Part shown: positions 1-5,101 of the stretch, piece by piece
Position numbering within the stretch: the first letter of the stretch is position 1
Layout: the number at the start of each line of letters is the position of its first letter
NCBI GenBank assembly: GCA_003648875.1
Contig: QMQC01000057.1
Location: 1 to 8,611, forward strand
DNA length: 8,611 bases
Direction of reading: 5' to 3'
Source: Actinomycetota bacterium
GTDB lineage: Bacteria > Actinomycetota > Acidimicrobiia > Spongiisociales > UBA5794
Made by a program: the position numbers and the translations under genes
Notes under the pieces: generated by a model
The model's database searches: none
Seen by the model: only the letters and a program-made list of their open reading frames with translations
Told to the model about the DNA's origin: nothing

Positions 1-463
1 CCAGCGCCACGGCCTTGACGACCTCGACACCCGCCTCGCGTAGAGCGTCGATGGCCGCGACGAGGGCAGAACCCGTCGTTGTTGTGTCCTCGAGGACAAC
101 GACTCTTGAACCCTCACTGACTGGCCCGACGAGTCGTCCACCTATGCCGTGGACCTTCGCTTCCTTTCGAACAGAGAAGGACACAAGATCAGACCCATGC
201 AACGCTGCAACCACCGCCGTCGCGACAGCAATCGGGTCTGCTCCCATCGTCATACCCCCAACGCCATCAACACCAGGCGGCACCTCCTCGAGAACCGCTT
301 CGCCGACCAAACGCGCACCCACGCCAGAGAATGTGGTTTGGCGAGCATCGATGTACCAATTCGACACCTCGCCGGACCGCAGGGTGAACGGCCCGTCCGA
401 TCTGAAGGCGTGCTCCTTGAGATGAACGACCAGAGCCTCTCTTGCGGCCGAAAAAGAATTCAA
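1..463 (-). CDS. pyrE: Orotate phosphoribosyltransferase, 3' end off the left edge
   Basis: Transfers phosphoribose from PRPP to orotate to give OMP, the fifth step of cytosolic de novo UMP synthesis. The first 154 residues are visible. Family marks are the N-terminal substrate region (SGEVSNWYIDARQT, about 30-43), the catalytic-loop motif VRKEAKVHG (98-106, with Lys100, Lys103 and His105) and the PRPP-binding motif VVVLEDTTTTGSA (121-133, acidic pair Glu125-Asp126). The C-terminal part lies beyond base 1. The start is inferred to be TTG at 463: an in-frame TGA lies just upstream, no ATG or GTG fits, and GAGAGG at 469-474 sits 5 nt before it. The gene is divergent from the histidine phosphatase gene, with a 158-nt gap holding a strong hairpin. 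Family assignment is secure; the start is moderately secure. Confidence 0.93.
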   Translation of the reverse strand, partial: MNSFSAAREALVVHLKEHAFRSDGPFTLRSGEVSNWYIDARQTTFSGVGARLVGEAVLEEVPPGVDGVGGMTMGADPIAVATAVVAALHGSDLVSFSVRKEAKVHGIGGRLVGPVSEGSRVVVLEDTTTTGSALVAAIDALREAGVEVVKAVAL

Positions 464-541
464 GAATACCTCTCAAGTACGTCGTGCAGTTGGTCGATAC
501 GGTAGTCAGACAGGATGCCTTCCTAACCTCCCGTCTAAGCC

Positions 542-576
542 CGAACCGAGGCCGCCGAATGGCGGCCTTTGGTTCG
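542..576. other. Strong imperfect inverted repeat (hairpin) between pyrE and the phosphatase gene
   Basis: The arms pair as 9 bp (548-556 with 561-569, including one G-T wobble), then one bulged T at 570, then 6 bp (542-547 with 571-576), closing a GAAT tetraloop. The inner arm is GGCCGCC/GGCGGCC. Neither strand has a clear T-tract after it, so a canonical intrinsic terminator is doubtful. It lies upstream of both divergent genes: about 80-110 nt before the pyrE start, and just before the putative promoter of the phosphatase. It could be a leader or attenuator structure in a longer pyrE transcript, or a barrier between divergent units. The function is inferred only. Confidence 0.6.
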
Positions 577-583
577 TCCCGAC

Positions 584-614
584 TTGATTGCTCAAACAGG
601 ACCACCCCTAGCCT
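584..614 (+). promoter_or_regulatory. Putative leaderless promoter of the histidine phosphatase gene
   Basis: A TAGCCT hexamer at 609-614 lies 7 nt before the ATG at 622, so transcription would begin at or next to the start codon. A TTGATT hexamer at 584-589 could be the -35 box, with a long 19-nt spacer. No Shine-Dalgarno is found close to the ATG, which fits a leaderless mRNA, common in actinobacteria. Based on sequence geometry only. Confidence 0.4.
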
Positions 615-621
615 GCCATCG

Positions 622-1308
622 ATGGACATCATCTTCATACGACACGGGCAACCGCAATGGGCCGTGGACGGGCTCTCCCAGCACGACCCGCATCTCACCG
701 ATCTTGGCCGAGAGCAGGCAGAGCTCTCTGCCATGAGAATCTCGACGGACGACAAGGCCCCAGCAGCTGAACTGATCGCTTCTCCTGCACTTCGCACCCA
801 ACAGACGGCTGCGCCCATCTCCAGAGAGACCGATCTCAACATCGAAACCATCGAGGGTCTGCTCGAGATCCAGATGCCCGATTGGCGGGGCGTAACCGAA
901 GAGGCTGTCATCAAGATCTTCAGGTCAACAAGGAACCGTACGCCGGACGAGTGGTGGGACGGGCTGCCGGGTGGTGAGTCGTTCCGTGACTTCCACGACA
1001 GGGTAACGAACTCGCTCGACACCTTGCTCGCAGACCGAGGGATAACACGCAACGTCCAGGATCCACGGCTGTGGGATGTCGCGAACAATCCCGGTCGAAT
1101 CGTGATCGTCGCACACGGCGGGACCAACTCGGTCTGCCTGGCCCATTTGATGGGTGCGCCACCCTCACCCTGGGAGTGGGAGAAGTTCGTCCTCTTCCAC
1201 GCCTCGTTTGCCAGAGTAAAGTTCATCCCCCTTGCGGGAGCACACGTACCAAGCCTTCGCACGTTCAACGACCAGGATCACATCCCCATCGCGTTGCGGT
1301 CGAGGTAG
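622..1308 (+). CDS. Histidine phosphatase (phosphoglycerate mutase-like) family protein
   Basis: A 228-residue cytosolic protein of the histidine phosphatase superfamily, which removes or moves phosphate through a phosphohistidine intermediate. It opens with a beta strand and the signature RHG (residues 7-9, phospho-accepting His8), has SPALRTQQTA with the expected second Arg at 58, an acidic region around Glu79-Glu82, and the second catalytic His165 in IVIVAHGGTNS. The reading frame stays open upstream to 442, but the extra residues look non-coding and cover the hairpin and pyrE leader. The ATG at 622 puts the RHG motif where the family has it. The substrate cannot be told: relatives include phosphoglycerate mutases, cobalamin-pathway and nucleotide phosphatases and broad-specificity enzymes. 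It stands alone, divergent from pyrE and convergent with the prenyl synthase gene. Confidence 0.88.
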   Translation: MDIIFIRHGQPQWAVDGLSQHDPHLTDLGREQAELSAMRISTDDKAPAAELIASPALRTQQTAAPISRETDLNIETIEGLLEIQMPDWRGVTEEAVIKIFRSTRNRTPDEWWDGLPGGESFRDFHDRVTNSLDTLLADRGITRNVQDPRLWDVANNPGRIVIVAHGGTNSVCLAHLMGAPPSPWEWEKFVLFHASFARVKFIPLAGAHVPSLRTFNDQDHIPIALRSR

Positions 1309-1395
1309 TAGGAATTGATGGCTCACGGTCCACGATCCACCGTCAGAATCGCCGCTGCCTGAACCTCGTACCGGAGGGAGGACTGCTAGTGCAGA

Positions 1396-2178
1396 TCACC
1401 TGCCGTAGCGGCGTTCGCGGTTGGTGTAGTCGCGCATTGCACGCAGGAAGTCGATGTGCCTGAAGGCCGGCCAGTAGACGTCAGCGAACGAATATTCGGC
1501 GTAGGCAGCCTGCCACAGAAGAAACCCTGACAACCTCGCCTCACCCGAGGTGCGTAGCACGAGATCGGGATCCGGGAGATCGGATGCGTACATGCGAGAA
1601 GAGATCGCATCCCGATCGATTTGCTCTGCCATGTCGGCCGCAGAGACGCCGTCCGCTGCCAGCTTGCCGACGAGCTCGCGCACCGCATCAACGATCTCCT
1701 GCCTGCCGCCATACGCAAGAGCAATCGTGACGCGTCGACTACCACCTGAGCAGCGCTCCTGGAGTCCTTTTGCAGCCTCGACGAGGTCTGACGGCAGCAG
1801 GTCGAGACTTCCGATGAACCGCACAGTCACGTTCTGTCCAGCAGGCATCTGCGGGATCCGGTTGAAGAGCTCGATGAGCACCGCATAATACGGCTTGAGT
1901 TCCTCGTCCGGACGCGCCAGGTTCTCGGTTGAAAGCAGCCAGCACGTGACGGCAGGGATCTCGAGCTCTGCCGTCCAGCCAAGGAACTCAACGAACTTGT
2001 CCATCCCGACCCGATAGGACGCTGCGTAGTCCGGGAGACCTTCGGCCCTGGCATACCTTCGATGCCCGTCATGGATCACGCCGATGTGCTGAGGCAACGC
2101 GTCACGGTCAAGCGTTTGGAGCAAGCGCCGTTCGTAGATCTGGTACAGCGGCCTTTTGAGGCTCCTGGGTACTGCCAC
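1396..2178 (-). CDS. Short-chain Z-isoprenyl diphosphate synthase (cis-prenyltransferase)
   Basis: A 260-residue enzyme of the undecaprenyl diphosphate synthase family, condensing isopentenyl diphosphate onto an allylic diphosphate in cis for polyprenyl phosphate lipid carriers. Visible marks are VIHDGHRRYARA (34-45, catalytic Asp37), LLSTENL (81-87), YGGRQEIVDA (156-165) and DLVLRTSGEARLSGFLLWQ (205-223), which binds IPP through the Arg and Ser residues. The C-terminal FRHIDFLRAMRDY followed by RRYGR resembles the mycobacterial Z-farnesyl diphosphate synthase Rv1086 more than housekeeping UppS, so a C15 product is inferred. His39 replaces the usual Asn of the DGN motif. GTG at 2178 is preferred because AAGGGAGG (2183-2190) sits 4 nt before it; an in-frame GTG at 2205 is the alternative. 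The frame is open to 2439, but that extension overlaps the divergent gene and looks non-coding. Confidence 0.9.
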   Translation of the reverse strand: MAVPRSLKRPLYQIYERRLLQTLDRDALPQHIGVIHDGHRRYARAEGLPDYAASYRVGMDKFVEFLGWTAELEIPAVTCWLLSTENLARPDEELKPYYAVLIELFNRIPQMPAGQNVTVRFIGSLDLLPSDLVEAAKGLQERCSGGSRRVTIALAYGGRQEIVDAVRELVGKLAADGVSAADMAEQIDRDAISSRMYASDLPDPDLVLRTSGEARLSGFLLWQAAYAEYSFADVYWPAFRHIDFLRAMRDYTNRERRYGR

Positions 2179-2209
2179 CGACCCTCCCTTGCTGAAATCG
2201 GTCACACCG

Positions 2210-2215
2210 AGCCTA
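2210..2215 (-). promoter_or_regulatory. Putative -10 box of the prenyl synthase gene
   Basis: On the minus strand a TAGGCT hexamer lies 31 nt before the GTG at 2178. A transcript starting 6-7 nt downstream would carry a short leader holding the AAGGGAGG ribosome binding site. No convincing -35 box is seen. A weak call from a six-base motif in the 127-nt divergent gap. Confidence 0.3.
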
Positions 2216-2292
2216 GAGACATTTGATCGAAAGATCGGACGACGCTTCGATCTCGAACCGTCGCCACAGATCGTGCTACCCATGAGGCTGGG

Positions 2293-2298
2293 TAGTCT
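2293..2298 (+). promoter_or_regulatory. Putative leaderless -10 box of the hemolysin III family gene
   Basis: A TAGTCT hexamer ends 7 nt before the ATG at 2306, the same spacing as TAGCCT before the histidine phosphatase gene. No Shine-Dalgarno or convincing -35 box is visible. It supports choosing the ATG at 2306 over the in-frame ATG at 2282. Geometry only. Confidence 0.35.
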
Positions 2299-2305
2299 CA
2301 CCCGA

Positions 2306-2971
2306 ATGGAGCTGCCCCGTTGGACACTCGGCAGGATGCAGAATCCCGTTCGTGGATTCCTGCATGGAGGCGCGGCGGTCGCAGCATTGATCGCCACGGT
2401 GTTCCTTGGTTGGGTCGCGCCCAATTGGGGTATTCGCATCGGGTCGATCGTCTTCGGTCTTGCAATGGTGGCGCTCTACACGACAAGCTCCTTGTATCAC
2501 GCGATTCCGTGGCGGGATGTGTGGAAGAAGCGTATGCAGCGGCTCGATCACTCGATGATCCTCGTTCTCATTGCCGGCACATACACCCCGGTCGCCATCG
2601 CGACGCTCGACGGGTGGCTCCAGTGGTTGGTTCTGGCAATCGCGTGGGGGCTCGTTGCGCTCGGTGCTCTGCAACACACGCTCTTTCCGCAAGAGAGACA
2701 GACATTCTCGATGATCCTTGCCATCTCAATGGGATGGCTCGGTGCTGCCATTGCATGGAAGTTCGTCCAGGAACTTGGTTGGGCCGGATCAGGTCTCGCC
2801 GTTGCCGGAGGCATTGTCTACTCGATCGGGTTGCTGCTGCTCATCGCAAACCGGCCGCGCCTTTGGCCGAGGGTGTTCTCCTATCACGAGGTGTTTCACA
2901 TCATGGTCGTGACGGCGAGCGTCATCCATTTTGTGATGATCTGGCGATACGTACTCCCGCAAGGAGTCTGA
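2306..2971 (+). CDS. Hemolysin III / PAQR (YqfA-type) family integral membrane protein
   Basis: A 221-residue protein with about seven hydrophobic segments (roughly 20-38, 44-63, 83-101, 105-122, 135-152, 163-181, 196-212). The family's conserved polar residues are present: SSLYH (61-65), Asp81 in RLDHS, and His194 and His198 in YHEVFH. In PAQR proteins these His and Asp residues bind a metal inside the membrane bundle, suggesting a membrane-embedded hydrolase. The old name hemolysin III comes from a Bacillus cereus protein and does not prove cytolysis. The ATG at 2306 gives a short cytoplasmic N-terminus before the first helix; in-frame ATGs at 2282 and 2156 are alternatives. The gene is divergent from the Z-prenyl synthase gene, as Rv1085c is from Rv1086. 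It is convergent with the cupin gene, only 13 nt away, with no terminator between them. Confidence 0.88.
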   Translation: MELPRWTLGRMQNPVRGFLHGGAAVAALIATVFLGWVAPNWGIRIGSIVFGLAMVALYTTSSLYHAIPWRDVWKKRMQRLDHSMILVLIAGTYTPVAIATLDGWLQWLVLAIAWGLVALGALQHTLFPQERQTFSMILAISMGWLGAAIAWKFVQELGWAGSGLAVAGGIVYSIGLLLLIANRPRLWPRVFSYHEVFHIMVVTASVIHFVMIWRYVLPQGV

Positions 2972-2984
2972 TCTCTCGGAGCCG

Positions 2985-3332
2985 TTATGGCTGTGCGCCT
3001 CCCGGCAGTGCCGGACCGGGGACCCGGATGAGGAGCAGCCGTCCTTCCTCGTAGCCACCGTTGTGAAAGCCGTACTTCTCACCCTTGTCGATATGGAGCA
3101 CATCGCCAGGGGCGAGCCTGAGGACTTCTCCCTCGACCTCAAATTCGATGTCCCCGACCAGACCGACATACATCCGGTGGTCCTTCTCCGATACACGAGG
3201 CGTGCGGTCCGCACCGATGGGCACGATGACTTCAGCAAAGGATGCCGCATCAAACGCATCCGGTGTCAGCTCTCGTAACTCGAAGTCACCAAAGAAGAAC
3301 GGTGCAGCATCCGCGTATGGTCTGAACTCCAT
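2985..3332 (-). CDS. Small single-domain cupin-like protein
   Basis: A protein of 115 residues from the ATG at 3332, or 129 from the in-frame ATG at 3374. It contains a cupin-type beta-barrel core (MYVGLVGDIEFEVEGE, then LRLAPGDVLHIDKGEKYGFHN). The second cupin motif is recognisable by its GD, G and final N, but the usual Pro is Asp and the metal-ligand His is Tyr. The first motif lacks the clear HxH...E pattern, so metal binding is uncertain and catalysis cannot be assigned. The extra 14 residues from 3374 are Pro/Asp/Arg-rich and neither start has a good ribosome binding site. 3332 is preferred because TACGAT stands 6 nt before it. A small-molecule-binding or epimerase-like role would be a guess. 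Confidence 0.75.
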   Translation of the reverse strand: MEFRPYADAAPFFFGDFELRELTPDAFDAASFAEVIVPIGADRTPRVSEKDHRMYVGLVGDIEFEVEGEVLRLAPGDVLHIDKGEKYGFHNGGYEEGRLLLIRVPGPALPGGAQP

Positions 3333-3338
3333 ACCGGC

Positions 3339-3344
3339 ATCGTA
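3339..3344 (-). promoter_or_regulatory. Putative leaderless -10 box of the cupin gene
   Basis: TACGAT on the minus strand ends 6 nt before the ATG at 3332, a good match to TANNNT at the distance expected for a leaderless mRNA. No clear -35 box. If the true start were the ATG at 3374, this would lie inside the coding region and the call would fail. Confidence 0.35.
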
Positions 3345-3397
3345 TCTCGTATCGGGGGGTCTGGTGTCTGGCATCGGTTCTTGTCACACCCGCGGAA

Positions 3398-3403
3398 TAC
3401 ATT
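3398..3403 (+). promoter_or_regulatory. Putative leaderless -10 box of the small Cys-cluster gene
   Basis: TACATT ends 6 nt before the ATG at 3410, the mirror of the TACGAT box before the divergent cupin gene. No Shine-Dalgarno precedes the ATG, and no -35 box with normal spacing is clear. It supports, but does not prove, that the small reading frame is expressed. Confidence 0.4.
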
Positions 3404-3409
3404 GCGGGT

Positions 3410-3583
3410 ATGGAACCAATCAAGGTTGTACACAACACCAAGACGGCGAATCTCCTTGCCATGAGCAATTACGAGCTCGAGCGATGGTTCGATGCATTCG
3501 GTCTCGCAGTCGAGGTCGTTGCACACTGCAGCGATCCGACATGCCCCGACTGCATCAGCGTCGAACGGGCTCACGCTGCTTGA
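3410..3583 (+). CDS. Small 57-residue protein with an H-C-x4-C-x2-C cluster, unknown function
   Basis: ATG at 3410, TGA at 3581. I do not recognise a family. The product starts MEPIKVVHNTKTANLLAMSN, has an amphipathic acidic middle (YELERWFDAF, 21-30), then His39-Cys40, Cys45 and Cys48 in HCSDPTCPDC, and ends VERAHAA. Four closely spaced His/Cys side chains could bind one Zn or another metal; this is inference. Support for a real gene: mixed, protein-like composition, third-position bases resembling the neighbours, a -10-like box at leaderless distance, and a fit into the otherwise empty 308-nt space between the cupin start and the argH end. It is divergent from the cupin gene and convergent with argH. 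No ribosome binding site is seen. A chance open frame of this length cannot be fully excluded. Confidence 0.6.
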   Translation: MEPIKVVHNTKTANLLAMSNYELERWFDAFGLAVEVVAHCSDPTCPDCISVERAHAA

Positions 3584-3640
3584 AGGGGTTCTTGCGAGAG
3601 GCATACCTGGTGATCTCAAGTGGTGGGCGCCCGACAACTG

Positions 3641-5002
3641 TCAGCTGTCAGCCAGGAAATCCTCAAGGGCCACGAGTTGAACTGCAACAGAAGCCATCGA
3701 TCCACCTCCGTGTGTGACTCTGTCTTCCATCGACCGCACGGGGTCGACCGATGCGATGTCATCTGCCACGAACCTGGCGTCAAACTCGGTGATCTGGTCG
3801 GCAGTGAGATCGGCAAATGATTCACCCCGGGCAACAAGTTCTGCAACGAGACCACCTACAAGGTGATGTGCCTCCCTGAACGGAATGCCGCGGAGAACAA
3901 GAATCTCGGCAAGATCGAGTGCCGCCACCCAGTCAGACGGATCAGGCGTGTGGAAGTCCGCCGTCGAGAGCATGCCACCAAGAGCCTCAAGGGACCCAGC
4001 AAGCACATCATCAGCGTGGAACACTATGCGCTTGTCCTCCTGGAGATCCCGGTTGTAGGTCATGGGCAGGCCCTTCTGGAGTGCGGCAATTGAGGTAAGG
4101 TCGCCAACCAGCGTGGCAGCCTTGCCACGGACGAGCTCTGCAATGTCTGCGTTCTTCTTGTGGGGCATGGCAGATGAGCCTGTTGTGAACGAATCGGAGA
4201 ACGTGACCCAGCCGAACTCGCTCGTCGACCAGAGCAAGAGATCCTCCGCCAACCGTGACAGATGCAGCATCGACTGGGTGGCACACCACACATACTCGGA
4301 AGCGAAGTCCCTTGCACCTACGGCGTCCATCGAATTGTCAAAGACCGAAGCCAGGCCAAGGATCTCGGCCGAAGTTCCAGCATCGATCGGAAGTGACGAC
4401 CCTCCTGAAGCACCTGCTCCAAGGGGTGAGACGTCGATTCGCTTGCCTGCATCCGAGAACCGTTCGATATCGCGCTTGAACATCCATGCATAGGCAAGAA
4501 GGTGGTGTGCAAGAGGAACAGCCTGGGCCTGTTGGAGGTGGGTGTAGCTCGGTACAACGGTGTCGCCAACCGCTTCAGCCAGTTCGACGAGTACACGAAT
4601 GAAGCCGGTGAGCTGTGAGATGCGGTCTCGGGCTGAGCGCTTGAGATAGAGACGCAGATCGAGGGCAACCTGATCGTTGCGGGACCGCCCTGTGTGGAGC
4701 TTTCCAGCGATATCCCCGATCGCCTCGCCAAGTCTTCTCTCGACGGCGGAGTGGACATCTTCATCGGTGTCCAGAAAGACGAATCTGCTGGCCTCTGCCT
4801 CATCCTTGATCGCACCGAGTGCTTCGAGCAACAACGAAGCTTCATCCGGCGTCAGAAGCCCGACGCGTCCGAGCATCGTCGCATGAGCGATGGATCCAGT
4901 GATGTCGTCGACAAGCATCCTGCGATCGGACGTGTCCACCGTGAACCGCCAGAGCGATTCGGCCGGGCCCTCCTCGAACCGACCCCCGGACCACAGAGTC
5001 AT
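3641..5002 (-). CDS. argH: Argininosuccinate lyase
   Basis: Splits argininosuccinate into arginine and fumarate, the last step of arginine synthesis, as a cytosolic homotetramer. The 453 residues match the family's usual length. Visible marks are KLHTGRSRNDQVALD (101-115), PSYTHLQQAQ (151-160, with the conserved Thr154-His155) and the fumarase/aspartase-superfamily signature GSSAMPHKKN (275-284) with the mobile-loop serine. The C-terminal helical region is complete to Asp-Ser. The ATG at 5002 is preceded by the strong ribosome binding site AAGGGAGG (5011-5018), 8 nt away. It is last in the arginine operon, 99 nt after argG, the widest gap in the cluster. Its 3' end converges on the small Cys-cluster gene across 57 nt in which no clear terminator is seen. 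Confidence 0.98.
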   Translation of the reverse strand: MTLWSGGRFEEGPAESLWRFTVDTSDRRMLVDDITGSIAHATMLGRVGLLTPDEASLLLEALGAIKDEAEASRFVFLDTDEDVHSAVERRLGEAIGDIAGKLHTGRSRNDQVALDLRLYLKRSARDRISQLTGFIRVLVELAEAVGDTVVPSYTHLQQAQAVPLAHHLLAYAWMFKRDIERFSDAGKRIDVSPLGAGASGGSSLPIDAGTSAEILGLASVFDNSMDAVGARDFASEYVWCATQSMLHLSRLAEDLLLWSTSEFGWVTFSDSFTTGSSAMPHKKNADIAELVRGKAATLVGDLTSIAALQKGLPMTYNRDLQEDKRIVFHADDVLAGSLEALGGMLSTADFHTPDPSDWVAALDLAEILVLRGIPFREAHHLVGGLVAELVARGESFADLTADQITEFDARFVADDIASVDPVRSMEDRVTHGGGSMASVAVQLVALEDFLADS

Positions 5003-5101
5003 TGGCGTGTCCTCCCTTTAGGGGGGACATGTATTTGGCTTCGTTTCGACTCCCTGAATCCAGGCTGAGGAGAGGACGCGGGTAGATACATCACGTGAAT
5101 C
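5003..5101 (-). other. argG-argH intergenic gap within the arginine operon
   Basis: The only sizeable gap in the operon. It holds an 8-bp palindrome TCACGTGA (5091-5098) next to the argG stop, two TGAAT pentamers in the same orientation (5055-5059 and 5096-5100, 41 nt apart), and the argH ribosome binding site with its C-tract. TGAAT resembles half of an ArgR box, but no paired ATTCA is found at the right distance. No intrinsic terminator is visible. A secondary promoter for argH is possible, but no convincing -35/-10 pair was found. Confidence 0.4.
5011..5026 (-). promoter_or_regulatory. argH ribosome binding site that can pair with an upstream C-tract
   Basis: On the minus strand CCCCCC (5021-5026) precedes TAAA and then GGGAGG (5011-5016), the core of the argH Shine-Dalgarno. 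They can form a 3-bp plus 2-bp stem around one C-A mismatch with a TAAA loop, hiding the site. The helix is short, so partial masking of initiation is possible but unproven. Confidence 0.35.

Noticed and set aside
464..541. Possible tRNA or structured RNA upstream of pyrE
   Set aside because: An AGTTGGT stretch recalls a tRNA D-loop, but no acceptor stem, anticodon arm or T-loop can be assembled around it.
267..1268. A 333-residue open frame on the minus strand
   Set aside because: It lies antisense to the histidine phosphatase gene and out of frame over pyrE. Its product is Ser/Arg/Gly-rich with no family motif, while both overlapped genes have clear catalytic signatures.
1325..1343. Possible terminator between the convergent phosphatase and prenyl synthase genes
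   Set aside because: Only a 5-bp ACGGT/ACCGT stem with a 9-nt loop and no T-tract; too weak to call.
2320..3054. A 244-residue open frame on the plus strand
   Set aside because: It is a shifted frame over the hemolysin III family gene and the cupin 3' end, Arg/His-rich and without the expected membrane segments.
3584..3640. Possible bidirectional terminator between the small Cys gene and argH
   Set aside because: Short repeats (CTGTCAG twice, an 8-bp GGGCGCCC palindrome) but no stem followed by a T-run on either strand.
3085..3717. A 210-residue open frame on the plus strand
   Set aside because: It is antisense to the cupin gene and out of frame with the small Cys-cluster gene, Ser/Arg-rich, and continues over the argH 3' end.
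5055..5100. TGAAT pentamers as an ArgR operator before argH
   Set aside because: No ATTCA partner at the palindromic distance of a known ARG box, and five-base matches are expected by chance in a gap this size.
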